Below are positions 19,305-28,579 of a stretch of 64,000 bases of DNA, one piece after another. The stretch covers positions 1 through 64,000 of the forward strand of contig FODP01000014.1 of the NCBI GenBank assembly GCA_900110395.1, read 5' to 3'. Numbering within the stretch: the first letter of the stretch is position 1; the number at the start of each line of letters is the position of its first letter. Position numbers and translations under genes: made by a program. A model generated the notes under the pieces. It was not told the DNA's origin, did no database searches, and saw only the letters and a list, made by a program, of their open reading frames with translations. Source of the stretch: Rhodospirillales bacterium URHD0017. Its GTDB lineage: Bacteria > Pseudomonadota > Alphaproteobacteria > Reyranellales > Reyranellaceae.

Positions 19305-21506
19305 CTACCGGCCCATCGTTCCGATCAACACATCGAGAAGGTTCCAGCGCGGCGGTCGATCGGACCGCGGCTTTCCCTTGATCCAATAGTCGATCTGCGC
19401 CTTGCGAAAGCCGTCGGATGCCTTGAGGTCCAGCCATTCGTTGAGATAGTGCCGGAAGATCAAGGCGCCGGGCGGCACCAGATAGACGAACAGGATCGGC
19501 CCCCTCATATGCTGCGGCACGACGGCAGTGAAGCCGGGATGTGCTTCCGCCCAGGGTCCCGCCTGTTGCAGCGGCCAGACCACGCCGTCGACCTCGCCGT
19601 TGCTGAGGGCGGCTAAAACATCCTCGCCGCGCAGCACCGTGACGCTGGCCCCGGGGAAGAGGCGGTTCACCATCGACAGCAGCACCGGGCCGTCCCTGAC
19701 CGCGAGCCGGAGGCCGGGCATCGCGGCGATCTCGCCGTGATCGAGAAAGCGGCGCGCCTGCGCGGAGGGCACGATCACGGCAAGCGGGCTTTGAAAGTAG
19801 GAGTGCGAAAGCGCCAAGGTGCGCAGCCGTTCGTCGGTCTCGTAGATGCCCGACATGGCGACATGGATGCGCATCTCCTGCAGGTCGCGTTCCAGATCGG
19901 GCCATACGTACGGGACGAGCTCGAGCCTGACGCCGAGATCGCGCGCCAGTTCATAAGCAAAGGAAATGTCGAAGCCGACGAGTTCGCCCCGGCCGTTCCA
20001 ATAGCTGAAGGGCGGGATGTCGCTGTTGTAGCCGACGCGCAGGACGCCGCTTGCCCGGATCGCCGCCAGCGTCGGGTCGGCATTGGGCGAGACCGAGGTT
20101 TGCGCCGTCGCCGGAGGCCTGATCACAACGACATCGAGTCCTCTCGCGAGATTTGGATCGATGGTGAGGGCCTGAAGCGGGTTGCCGACCGGCTGCAGCA
20201 ACAACGGGCGCAGCGCCAACCCGCCCGCTATCGCAACGCCGAATCCCGCAACCATCACCGATGCGGCGACGACCGCACGATGGGGGCGCAGCCGCACCTT
20301 GCGGAAATAGATGAGGGGAACGAGCGTCGTGGCGAAGCCGAAGCCCACCACCGACAGCACCACCTGGCCGTACCGAGTCACGGTCCAGGTCTCGAGGAAC
20401 AGGTCGGTCAGCTCCGCCGGCAGGTGCAGCCAGCGGCCGATGAAGATCACGCCGTCGACGATGGCGGTCGGCGAGCCCATGCCCGACAGCAGCGACCACA
20501 CCGGCAGCAACAGCTGTTCCGTCGCCGAGAGCGGCTCCTTGTACTCGTAGGCGGCGTAGAGCATCAGCAGGTAGAGGAAGTAGTTGCCGAGCTGGGCCAG
20601 CACGTAGCTCAGCGCCAGCACCGCCTTGATCACGTTGCTGCGCTCCTCGCTGTCGGGACAGCCCGCCGCGTCGGCGATGCGCTCGGCGGCGCGCTGGATG
20701 AACGGCAGGGCCACGACCGAGAGGGTGGTGACGACGGCGATCACCAGTGCCGGCCGCAGTTCTTTCACGATCTCGCGGTATCCGCTGGGCACAAGGGACG
20801 CCATCACGAGGGGCAGCACGACGAAGGCGAGCAGCAGCGTTCCGATCAGGAACAGGGCGACGTAGAGCAGGAGTCCGCTCAGCCGCGACGGTTCGATCGT
20901 GCCGGCGGCGGCGGCGAACAGGGCGAACACGCCGATCGGGGCGAAGCGGACGATCCAGCCCCATAGCGTGACGCTTGCGACCTGGATGGCTTCGAGGACC
21001 TCGAACAGCGCCGACTTGCGCTCGATCTTCTGGATCGCGATGCCATAGACGATGGCGAAGACGGCAACCGCGGGCACGTAATCACGCCCCACGGCGTCGA
21101 TCAGGTTGGCCGGGATCAGCATTTTCAGGAAATCGGCGTCTTCGTGCACGGCAGCCGCCGTCAGCACACTGGGGTCGGGCGTCGGGGGAATGACACGCGC
21201 CAGCAGCCAGATGGCAGAGAGCGTCACGCACCACATGAAGAGGTAGACGCTCCAGCCCGCACCGAACAGCCGCCTTGCCTCGGCCGGCGTCAGCCGTCCG
21301 AGGCCGTAGATCAGGGCGCAGAGCAGATAGGGATAGACCGCAATCTGCAGCATCATCGCATAGGCCGAGCCGAGCGGCTGCAGGACGCTCGTTCGCTGCC
21401 CGAACACCACGCCGGCGACGATTCCGGCGAACGCGCCAAACACCACCCACAGCGGCAGGGGAATGGCCCTGACGCTGCGTCGACCGGGATGGGCCGCCGT
21501 GGTCAC
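19305..21506 (-). CDS. Dicarboxylate/amino-acid:cation symporter fused to a periplasmic binding domain
   Basis: A 733-residue fusion. Residues ~14-405 have the many-helix layout of the DAACS (GltP/DctA) family. An additional membrane helix spans ~409-436, and residues ~478-715 are a family-3 solute-binding domain (L-R-V-G-Y-N-S-D-I-P-P-F-S-Y-W, then V-G-F-D-I-S-F-A near residue 513). The usual DAACS serine-rich hairpin and NMDGT motif are not recognisable, so transport chemistry may differ. The GTG start overlaps the TPR gene's TGA (GTGA), implying coupled translation. The binding domain is predicted to be periplasmic and tethered. It could be a transporter with its own receptor or a sensor; undetermined. 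Confidence 0.85.
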   Translation of the reverse strand: MTTAAHPGRRSVRAIPLPLWVVFGAFAGIVAGVVFGQRTSVLQPLGSAYAMMLQIAVYPYLLCALIYGLGRLTPAEARRLFGAGWSVYLFMWCVTLSAIWLLARVIPPTPDPSVLTAAAVHEDADFLKMLIPANLIDAVGRDYVPAVAVFAIVYGIAIQKIERKSALFEVLEAIQVASVTLWGWIVRFAPIGVFALFAAAAGTIEPSRLSGLLLYVALFLIGTLLLAFVVLPLVMASLVPSGYREIVKELRPALVIAVVTTLSVVALPFIQRAAERIADAAGCPDSEERSNVIKAVLALSYVLAQLGNYFLYLLMLYAAYEYKEPLSATEQLLLPVWSLLSGMGSPTAIVDGVIFIGRWLHLPAELTDLFLETWTVTRYGQVVLSVVGFGFATTLVPLIYFRKVRLRPHRAVVAASVMVAGFGVAIAGGLALRPLLLQPVGNPLQALTIDPNLARGLDVVVIRPPATAQTSVSPNADPTLAAIRASGVLRVGYNSDIPPFSYWNGRGELVGFDISFAYELARDLGVRLELVPYVWPDLERDLQEMRIHVAMSGIYETDERLRTLALSHSYFQSPLAVIVPSAQARRFLDHGEIAAMPGLRLAVRDGPVLLSMVNRLFPGASVTVLRGEDVLAALSNGEVDGVVWPLQQAGPWAEAHPGFTAVVPQHMRGPILFVYLVPPGALIFRHYLNEWLDLKASDGFRKAQIDYWIKGKPRSDRPPRWNLLDVLIGTMGR

Positions 21507-22801
21507 GCAGCCAGGCCGGCGACCGGCACCGAGGGCCGCCGGTCGGTGTGCGCCTGCAGGAGCCGGCGGGCGTCGGCGTCGCGGCCGGCCTTGAGATAGG
21601 CAGCGATCAGCGTGTTTTCGATCAGGTCGCGCTGGGCGCGGCTGCCGCCGATGCGCACCGTCTCGGCGAGCGCCGGCTCGAGCACGGCAATGGACTTCGC
21701 CCAGTCGCCGTCGCCATAGGCGGCAAGGCCGTTGGCCAGCCGTGGCACCACGTCGCCCGCCGGCGAGCGGCCGGAGGCGGCGCGCTGTTCGAGCTCGGCG
21801 ACGTAGGCCGCGATGCCCTCGCGATCGCCGGCGGCGACCGAAGCGAGCGCGCGGTGCACGTCGACGAAGGCGATGCCGGGCTTGGGAAAGGATTTCTGGC
21901 CGTAGGCGTGGACCTCGTTCCACAACGACGGCTTGCGGCCGTGGCCGGCCAGCTCGGCACGCCACAGGAAGGCCGCTGCGTCGGTGGCGACGTTGAGCGC
22001 CGGACCCCAGGCGCCGCCTGGATGGACCTGTGCCTGGTAGACCTGCCAGGCGCGGTCGCCATCGCCCAGCATCAGGGCGAACAGCGCCACGTGCCAGGAG
22101 ATGTGGCAGTGCATCAGTCCCTCGCGTGGGTAGGTCGGCAGCCAGGTGTCGAGATAGTCGAGGGCCGCGCGATCCTCACCCTGCTCGTAGAGGACGTGAG
22201 CCATGATGTGGGCACCGTGGGCGTTCTTCGGGTTTTTGGCCATGCTGCGCTCGATCAGGTCGAGCGCCTCGTCGAGCCGGCCGGACTCCTCCAGCGCGAA
22301 GGCATAGACGCCCTGGAACCACCAGTCGTCGGCGAGATGCGGCTTCAACGCCTCGAGGAACTCAACCTGCTCCGGCTCGCGGCCCTGGCGGCCGCTGAAG
22401 CCGATGAGGCCGAACACGCCGGTAGCGGGGGAGGCGACCATGGCATCGCGCGGATGCTGGGCGAGATGAGCGCGCGTGGCGGCCAGCGAATCGACGGGCT
22501 TGCCCTCCAGCGCAAGGCAGAGCGCGTCGACATGGCTTTGCTCGCGCGGCGTCAGCTTCAGTGCGAGCTCGCGGGCGCGTGCCGCCGACTGCCGCGCGCC
22601 GGGAACGTCGGCCATCAGGAAGCGGGCCCGGGCGAGGGCGACATGGGCCAGGGCGAAATCGGGATCGGCCTCGACGGCGCGCGCAAGGTGCGCCAGGTCG
22701 CCGTGCGCCGCCGACAGCAGGCAGTCGACGCCGGCGACATAAGCGTCGCGCGCGGCGGTCGACGTGGTGCTGAGCGGCAGGCCGTATCGGTCAAGAAGCA
22801 T
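21503..22801 (-). CDS. Tetratricopeptide repeat protein
   Basis: A 432-residue helical-repeat protein. TPR-like units can be seen, for example A-V-E-A-D-P-D-F-A-L-A-H-V-A-L-A-R near residue 42 and L-D-L-I-E-R-S-M-A-K-N-P-K-N-A-H-G-A-H-I near residue 188. It fits the TPR_38-type family of uncharacterised bacterial proteins of similar length. No signal peptide is seen. It is the first gene of a two-gene operon with the transporter/binding-domain fusion. The start at 22801 is the only Met that keeps the N-terminal repeat; the plus-strand SDR diverges 64 bp away. Confidence 0.8.
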   Translation of the reverse strand: MLLDRYGLPLSTTSTAARDAYVAGVDCLLSAAHGDLAHLARAVEADPDFALAHVALARARFLMADVPGARQSAARARELALKLTPREQSHVDALCLALEGKPVDSLAATRAHLAQHPRDAMVASPATGVFGLIGFSGRQGREPEQVEFLEALKPHLADDWWFQGVYAFALEESGRLDEALDLIERSMAKNPKNAHGAHIMAHVLYEQGEDRAALDYLDTWLPTYPREGLMHCHISWHVALFALMLGDGDRAWQVYQAQVHPGGAWGPALNVATDAAAFLWRAELAGHGRKPSLWNEVHAYGQKSFPKPGIAFVDVHRALASVAAGDREGIAAYVAELEQRAASGRSPAGDVVPRLANGLAAYGDGDWAKSIAVLEPALAETVRIGGSRAQRDLIENTLIAAYLKAGRDADARRLLQAHTDRRPSVPVAGLAA

Positions 22802-22865
22802 AACGCGGTTTCCCCTGGCTGAATGGCAGTGTTATTGCTCTGATCTTCTTGGTGCAGGAGGTCTC

Positions 22866-23633
22866 GTGTCCAGTGAATTGAACGGGAGGGTTGTGCTCGT
22901 CACGGGGGCCAGCCGAGGCTTGGGCGAGGGGGCGGCGCGCGCGCTCGCCGCAGCCGGCGCGGCGGTCATGCTGGTGGCGCGCGATTGCACCCTGGTCGCG
23001 AACGTGGCGTGCGACATCGCGGGCAAGGGCGGCCGTGCCGAAGCCATGGCCTGCGATGTGTCGGACTACGCCGCCGTCGAGAAGCTCGTCGCCGCCACCA
23101 AGGCGCGGCTGGGCGGACTCGACATCCTGGTCAACAACGCCGGCGTGATCGAGCCGATCTCCGAAATTGCGACGTCCGACCCCAAGGTCTGGGCGGACAA
23201 CATCACGATCAATCTTGTCGGCGCCTACAATGTCGTGCGCGCGGTGCTGCCCGGCATGCTGGCCAAGGGTGGCGGCACGATCGTCAATGTCTCGTCGGGC
23301 GCCGCCTACCGGCCATTGGAAGGTTGGGGTGCCTACTGCGCGGGCAAGGCTGGGCTCGCCATGCTGACCCGCTCCATCGAGCTCGAGACGAAAGGCAAAG
23401 GCATCCGCATCTTCGGCTTCTCGCCGGGCACGATCGACACCGAGATGCAGGTCAAGATCCGCGCCTCGGGCATGAACATGATCAGCCAGATCCCGCGCGC
23501 CAACCTTTCGCCGGTCGAGCACGCGGTGCGCGGGCTGGTCCACCTCTGCACCACGGCGAGCGACGACCTGATCGGCCAGGATGCCTCGATGCGCGACGAC
23601 GCCTTCCGCGGCCGTATCGGGTTGGCCTCCTAG
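22866..23633 (+). CDS. SDR family oxidoreductase
   Basis: A 255-residue classical SDR: TGASRGLG cofactor loop (residues ~13-20), N-N-A-G, Ser in I-V-N-V-S-S-G-A-A-Y, and Y-C-A-G-K as the catalytic Tyr/Lys pair. The GTG start at 22866 was chosen because AGGAGG stands four bases before it; upstream in-frame sequence has no family resemblance. It is followed after 42 bp by a dienelactone-hydrolase-like gene on the same strand. The substrate is unknown. Confidence 0.9.
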   Translation: MSSELNGRVVLVTGASRGLGEGAARALAAAGAAVMLVARDCTLVANVACDIAGKGGRAEAMACDVSDYAAVEKLVAATKARLGGLDILVNNAGVIEPISEIATSDPKVWADNITINLVGAYNVVRAVLPGMLAKGGGTIVNVSSGAAYRPLEGWGAYCAGKAGLAMLTRSIELETKGKGIRIFGFSPGTIDTEMQVKIRASGMNMISQIPRANLSPVEHAVRGLVHLCTTASDDLIGQDASMRDDAFRGRIGLAS

Positions 23634-23675
23634 GCGCTTGCAGGGTAGCGTATCGCCATAACAAGGGAGACGGCG

Positions 23676-24593
23676 ATGACGGATACAACAGGGGAACTGG
23701 AAAGACCGCAATTGCAGCCCGTCACGCAGGGCTGGATCGATCAGCGCGTCTTCGATCTCTACGACGAATACTGCCACGGCCGCATCGACCGCCGCGCCTT
23801 CCTGTCACGCGCCGCGGCGGTCACCGTGGGCGGCCTGGCGATGGCGCAATCGCTGCTGCCGCAATATGCGCGGGCGCAGACCATCTCCTTCACCGACGAC
23901 CGCATCAAGGCGCGCTACGTCACCTATCCCTCGCCGGGCGGCAGCTCGGGCCAGATGCGCGGCTACTTGGTGCAGCCCGCGGGCAACGGGCCGTTCCCGA
24001 CCGTTCTGGTGATCCACGAGAATCGCGGCCTCAACCCCTACATCGAGGACGTGGCGCGTCGCGTCGCCGTCGCGGGCTTTTTGGCGCTGGCGCCGGACGG
24101 CCTGTTCCCGGTCGGCGGTTATCCCGGCAATGACGATGACGGCCGCACGCTGCAGGCCAAGCTCGACCAGCCCAAGCTGCGCACCGACATGGTGAACAGC
24201 GCGCGCTACCTGAAGGCGCACGAGCTTTCCAACGGCAAGCTCGGCGCCACCGGCTTCTGCTGGGGCGGTGGCACCACGAACTTCCTGGCGGCGACGCTCG
24301 GCGGCGACCTGCAGGCGGCGGTGCCGTACTACGGGGCGGCCGCGGACACCGCATCGGTGCCCTCGATCAAGGCACCGCTGATGATCCAGTACGCCGACAA
24401 CGACGAGCGCATCAACGCCATGTGGCCGGCCTACGAGGCGGCCCTGAAGGCGGCGAAGGTGCCCTACGAGGTCTACATCTATCCGGGGACCCAGCACGGC
24501 TTCCACAACAACTCGACGCCGCGCTACCAGGAGGCGGCGGCCAAACAGTCGTGGGAGCGCACCATCGCCTTCTTCAAGAAGAACGTCGCCTGA
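23676..24593 (+). CDS. Dienelactone hydrolase family protein, exported
   Basis: A 305-residue alpha/beta hydrolase. Residues ~38-47 (DRRAFLSRAA) followed by a hydrophobic stretch resemble a twin-arginine signal, with a long N-terminal lead of ~35 residues. The catalytic Cys is in G-F-C-W-G-G (Cys 195), a Glu in V-I-H-E-N-R-G (115), the Asp in Y-A-D-N-D-E-R-I, and the His in Q-H-G-F-H, as in dienelactone hydrolase. GGGAGACGG precedes the ATG. Downstream, the chloride-channel gene begins within 20 bp. Confidence 0.9.
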   Translation: MTDTTGELERPQLQPVTQGWIDQRVFDLYDEYCHGRIDRRAFLSRAAAVTVGGLAMAQSLLPQYARAQTISFTDDRIKARYVTYPSPGGSSGQMRGYLVQPAGNGPFPTVLVIHENRGLNPYIEDVARRVAVAGFLALAPDGLFPVGGYPGNDDDGRTLQAKLDQPKLRTDMVNSARYLKAHELSNGKLGATGFCWGGGTTNFLAATLGGDLQAAVPYYGAAADTASVPSIKAPLMIQYADNDERINAMWPAYEAALKAAKVPYEVYIYPGTQHGFHNNSTPRYQEAAAKQSWERTIAFFKKNVA

Positions 24594-24612
24594 TGACTGT
24601 CGGGTTGCTGGC

Positions 24613-25998
24613 GTGAGTGCCGACGGCGGGCATCGCCGGATCACCGATGGACCTTTCTACTGGATCGCCGGCGCCTGTGGCCTGGCCACGGGCGTCGTCG
24701 GCGCGGCCTTTCATCTTGCCGTCAACCGTCTGCTGCGCTGGCCGGACTGGCTGGTCGACCAGATGGGCGCGGGCCCGCTCACCATCGCCGCCGGCGCCTC
24801 TGTCGCCGCCCTCGGCGTCACGCTTGCCTTCCTGCTGACCCGCTATCTCGCGCCCGAGGCCGCGGGCAGCGGCGTACCGGAGGTCGAGGGTGCGATGGAA
24901 GGCGCGCGCGAAGTGCGCTGGCGGCGGGTGCTGCCGGTGAAGTTCGTGGGCGGCGTGTTCGCTCTCTCCACGGGGCTGGTCGGCGGCCGCGAAGGGCCGA
25001 CGATCCATATCGGCGCGTCGATTGGCGCTGCACTGGCCGAATGGCTGCGGCTCGACAAGATGGACATGCATGCGCTGCTTGCCGCCGGCGCAGCGGCCGG
25101 GCTGGCGGCGGCCTTCAACGCGCCACTCGCCGCCGTGCTGTTCGTCATCGAGGAGACGCGCAAGCAGTTCCGCTACACCTTCCGCTCCTATGTCGCTGTG
25201 ATCGTCGCTTCCGCCGGCAGCGCCTTCGGCATGGAGCTGGTCGGTGGTGCCGCGCCGCAGCTGCGCATCGACACCGACGCCATGCCGTTGATCCTGCTGC
25301 CGACCTTCATGTTGCTGGGCACCGTCCTCGGCGCGCTGGGCGTGGCTTTCAACAAGACCTTGATCGTGGCGCTCGACTGGCGCGCCAAGGCGTTCGCGCG
25401 CGTGCCGTTCCTCTATGCCGTCATCGTCGGCGCCGCGGTCGGCGTGCTGGCCTTCGTCCTGCCGATGGCGGTCAGCGGCGGCGAGGCCCTCATCTCCGAC
25501 CTGCCGCTGGCCAACCTGCCGATGCAGACCCTGCTGCTGATCGCCGTCGTACGCTTCGTCGGCACCATGGCGAGCTATCCGGCCGGCGTACCCGCCGGCA
25601 TCTTCTCGCCCATGCTGGCGCTCGCCACCACGGTCGGGCTGTTCTTCGGCCTGCTGATCGAAGCAGCGCTGGTCCATTCGCCGCTCGCCGTGCCGCCGCT
25701 GACCGGGGCGGCCTTCGCCGTGGCGGCGATGGGTGGGCTGTTCTCGTCGACCATCCGCGCTCCCCTGGTCGGCGTCGTGCTGGTGGTCGAGCTGACCGGC
25801 GCCTTCGAGCTGATCCTGCCGCTCATGGTGACGTGCGTGACGGCCCATGTCGTCTCGCAGGCGCTGGGCGGCCGACCGATTTACGAGGTGCTGTTCGAGC
25901 GCTCGGAGCGGCTGGCCGGCCGCGCACCGCATACGCCGTCGGCGGCGACCTCCTCGCCGGTCGGCATCGACGTGGCAACGCGTTCCGACGAGCGCTGA
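24613..25998 (+). CDS. CLC family chloride/proton antiporter
   Basis: A 461-residue membrane protein with the three CLC ion-path motifs: G-S-G-V-P (residues 86-90), G-G-R-E-G-P (125-129, gating Glu 127) and a G-x-x-x-P-like segment in V-P-A-G-I-F-S-P. The internal proton glutamate is kept in F-V-I-E-E (Glu 181), and a Tyr is present near G-R-P-I-Y, so an exchanger rather than a channel is predicted. The GTG start at 24613 fits the length. No CBS domains follow. It lies in a plus-strand run with the dienelactone hydrolase and two TauE copies. Confidence 0.9.
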   Translation: MSADGGHRRITDGPFYWIAGACGLATGVVGAAFHLAVNRLLRWPDWLVDQMGAGPLTIAAGASVAALGVTLAFLLTRYLAPEAAGSGVPEVEGAMEGAREVRWRRVLPVKFVGGVFALSTGLVGGREGPTIHIGASIGAALAEWLRLDKMDMHALLAAGAAAGLAAAFNAPLAAVLFVIEETRKQFRYTFRSYVAVIVASAGSAFGMELVGGAAPQLRIDTDAMPLILLPTFMLLGTVLGALGVAFNKTLIVALDWRAKAFARVPFLYAVIVGAAVGVLAFVLPMAVSGGEALISDLPLANLPMQTLLLIAVVRFVGTMASYPAGVPAGIFSPMLALATTVGLFFGLLIEAALVHSPLAVPPLTGAAFAVAAMGGLFSSTIRAPLVGVVLVVELTGAFELILPLMVTCVTAHVVSQALGGRPIYEVLFERSERLAGRAPHTPSAATSSPVGIDVATRSDER

Positions 25999-26009
25999 AG
26001 GGGCGGGCG

Positions 26010-26789
26010 ATGCTGCTGGGCTACGATCCCGTCGACCTGGTGCTCGCTCTGGGGGCGGGCTTTGCCTGCGGCTTCCTCAATACCGCGGCGTCGTCCGGCT
26101 CGGTGGTGACCTTGCCGATCATGATCTTCCTCGGCCTCGATGCGGCTACGGCCAACGCCACCAACCGCCTGCCCGTGCTGGTCGGCGCGCTCTCGGGCGC
26201 CTGGGACTTCGCCCGGCGCAAGGCGTTGCCGTGGCGGCTCGCCTTTCGCGTCGCCCTGCCGACCACGATCGGCAGCCTGATCGGCGCGTTCATCGCCGAA
26301 CTCGTGCCGCGCCGCGACATGGGCATGGTGGTGACGGCGGCGGTGCTGATCGCGATGCTGCTGCTGTTCAAGAACATCAAGTAGGCGATCGAGCAGGCGC
26401 AGAACCAGGAGGTTCATCTGGGACTGCGCGAGCTCGCGCTGTTCTTCGGCGCCGGCGTCTGGCTCGGCTTCATCGTGCTGGGCGGCGCCACCTGCATGCT
26501 CCTGATCCTCACCTTGATGGTGGGCTTCGACCTGCCGCGCGCCAACGCCGTGCGTGCGGCCGCCCTGGTGCCGGTCACGCTGGTCTCCATGCTGGTCTTC
26601 GCCGCGCACGGCGACATCGACTGGATATTGGGCGGCGTCTTGAGCGTGGGCAGCATCGGCGGCGGCGTGATGGGCGCACGCCTGTCGCTGTCGGCCGGCG
26701 CCAAGCGCTATGTCTTCGTCCTGCTGGTGATCGCCATTTCGGCCGAGCTGCTGCAGCTCATCTGGCACTATGTCTTCAAGGCGATCTAG
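26010..26789 (+). pseudogene. TauE/SafE family permease gene with in-frame amber stop
   Basis: The frame starts at ATG 26010 and reads 124 residues of a TauE/SafE permease (A-S-S-G-S-V-V-T-L-P, N-A-T-N-R-L-P) to TAG 26382-26384. It then continues in the same frame for 135 codons of the second half (V-W-L-G-F-I-V-L-G-G-A-T; W-H-Y-V-F-K) to TAG 26787. In the tandem copy at 26816 the equivalent codon is GAC (Asp), in the context K-D-A-I-Q versus K-stop-A-I-E. The remainder is intact, so this is either a recent nonsense mutation, readthrough, or a base-call error. The two halves could also be made as separate chains. Confidence 0.8.
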
Positions 26790-26815
26790 CGTACACGGCG
26801 GAGGATGCTCAAATA

Positions 26816-27589
26816 CTGGGATACGAGTTATGGAGCCTCGCGCTCGCCCTTGTCGCGGGCGTGGCCTGCGGGTTCCTCAACACGGTGGCGTCGTCGGGTT
26901 CGGCGGTGTTGCTGCCGGCGCTGATGGCGATCGGCCTCGATCCCATCACCGCCAACGCCACCAATCGCGTGCCGCTGCTGCTGGGCTCGATCTCGGCGAC
27001 CTGGAAGTTCCACACCAGGAAGGCAGTGCCCTGGGGGCTCGCGATCAAGGTCAGCATCCCGACGTCGATCGGCGCCATCGTCGGCGCCCGACTGATCGAG
27101 ATGGTCCCCAGGCGTGACGTCGGCCTGATCATCACCGGCGCCATCCTGCTGGCGCTGGTGCTGCTTTTCACCAAGGTCAAGGACGCGATCCAGCACGCCG
27201 ACGAGCGACCGCTGCGCTTCGGCCCCCTGCAGATCGCGATGTTCTTCGGCATCGGCGTGTGGCTGGGCTTCATCGTGCTCGACGGCGCCACCTACCTCCT
27301 GCTGGTGCTGACGCTCGGCGTCGGCCTGTCGCTGGTGCCGGCCACCGCGGTGAAGAGCGCGGTCCTGGTGGCCTCGACCCTGGTGTCGATGGGCCTCTTC
27401 ATCTATCACGCCGAGATCGACTGGACGATGGCGGCGCTGACCGGCGCCGGCAGCATCGTGGGCGGCGTGCTCGGCGCCAATTTCACGATGTCGCCCAACG
27501 CCAAGCGCTATGTCTTCTGGCTGCTGGCCGGCACCATCTTTGCCGAGGTCATCCATCTCGGCGTGCACTACGTCTTCAAGACGCACTGA
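26816..27589 (+). CDS. TauE/SafE family permease, start codon unresolved
   Basis: An intact TauE/SafE permease reading of ~257 residues with both half-domains (A-S-S-G-S-A-V-L-L-P; V-P-R-R-D-V-G; V-W-L-G-F-I-V-L-D-G-A-T). It is paralogous to the gene just upstream. Alignment with that copy places the N-terminus at L-G-Y-E-L-W-S-L-A, yet no ATG, GTG or TTG exists there. GGAGG at 26800-26804 is followed by ATA (26813) and CTG (26816), so a rare start is possible. An ATG at 26805 is out of frame, and an in-frame GTG at 26861 would remove most of helix 1. The family exports or imports organosulfonates, sulfite or sulfoacetate; the substrate here is unknown. Confidence 0.7.
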   Translation: MGYELWSLALALVAGVACGFLNTVASSGSAVLLPALMAIGLDPITANATNRVPLLLGSISATWKFHTRKAVPWGLAIKVSIPTSIGAIVGARLIEMVPRRDVGLIITGAILLALVLLFTKVKDAIQHADERPLRFGPLQIAMFFGIGVWLGFIVLDGATYLLLVLTLGVGLSLVPATAVKSAVLVASTLVSMGLFIYHAEIDWTMAALTGAGSIVGGVLGANFTMSPNAKRYVFWLLAGTIFAEVIHLGVHYVFKTH

Positions 27590-27616
27590 GCACGGAATCG
27601 TACAGGTCTCGCGAGG

Positions 27617-28579
27617 CTACTCCAGCAACTCAGGCACGACCCAGAGCGCCGGTTCGCCGCGCGCCACCCGCTGCACGTTGTCGAAGCCGTTGCGCAGGCG
27701 GGTGATGTTGCTTTCGTAGGTCGGGCCGGCGAGATGCGCCGTCAGCACGACATTGTCGAGCTTGAGCAGCGGGTTGTCGGGCGGCGTCGGCTCCTCGTCG
27801 AACACGTCGAGGCCGGCGCCGAACAGCTTGCCGGCGGAGAGGGCCGCCGTCATCGCCTTCTCGTCGATCACCGGCCCGCGCGAGGTGTTGACGATGATGG
27901 CCGACGGCTTCATCGCGGCGAGCTCCTGGGCGCCGAGCATGCCCTGGGTCGACGCGTTGAGCGGCACGTGCAGCGAGACGATGTCGGAGTGGCGCAGGAT
28001 CTCGGGCAGGAGGCGAAAGCGCACGTGGAGCGCATCCTCTTCCTCCTCCTTCAGCCGCTTGATGTCGTAGTAATGCACGACCATGCCGAAAGCCTGCGCG
28101 AGCCGCGCCACCTTCTTGCCGATGGTGCCGAGCCCGATGATGCCCAGCACCTTTTCGCGCACCTGGTGGACGGTGGGCGGGGCGTTGCCGTGCCAGCGGC
28201 CGGCCGTGACGTTGCTGTGCTGGGTGATCAGCCGGCGCGACACCGCCAGCATCAGCAGCATTGCGTGCTCGGAGACGGCGACCGAGTTGGCGCCGCCGTT
28301 GTTGCACAGGGGGATGCCGCTCTTGCGCGCGGCGGCGAGGTCGGCGCGGTCGTAGCCGGCGCTCAGCATCTGGATCAGCTTGAGCTTGGGCGAGTCCTTG
28401 AAGAGCTGCGGCGTGACGTACTGCTGCACGAAGCCCACGAAGTAGGTGGTCCCCGGCAACGCCGCTTTCATCTCCGGCGAATTGTGCAGGGCTTTCACGA
28501 TCTCGAAGCCTTTCGGCGCGAGGTCGTCGACCATGGAGATCGTATCCTTGGGACCGACCACGAGTACGCGTTCAACCAT
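27617..28579 (-). CDS. D-isomer specific 2-hydroxyacid dehydrogenase
   Basis: A 320-residue NAD(P)-dependent dehydrogenase. The cofactor loop is G-L-G-T-I-G-K-K-V (around residue 150). The family signatures follow: I-V-N-T-S-R-G-P-V-I-D-E (catalytic Arg region), G-L-D-V-F-D-E-E-P (Glu) and L-T-A-H-L-A-G (His). It would interconvert a 2-oxoacid and a D-2-hydroxyacid. It is the last gene of a four-gene minus-strand operon; its ATG overlaps the stop of the MetE-like gene by 4 nt. Confidence 0.9.
   Translation of the reverse strand: MVERVLVVGPKDTISMVDDLAPKGFEIVKALHNSPEMKAALPGTTYFVGFVQQYVTPQLFKDSPKLKLIQMLSAGYDRADLAAARKSGIPLCNNGGANSVAVSEHAMLLMLAVSRRLITQHSNVTAGRWHGNAPPTVHQVREKVLGIIGLGTIGKKVARLAQAFGMVVHYYDIKRLKEEEEDALHVRFRLLPEILRHSDIVSLHVPLNASTQGMLGAQELAAMKPSAIIVNTSRGPVIDEKAMTAALSAGKLFGAGLDVFDEEPTPPDNPLLKLDNVVLTAHLAGPTYESNITRLRNGFDNVQRVARGEPALWVVPELLE

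Noticed and set aside
19305..21965. Longer version of the transporter fusion starting near 21965
   Set aside because: The extra 153 residues are antisense-like, Arg-rich and lie inside the coding part of the TPR gene; the GTG overlapping that gene's stop is the natural start.
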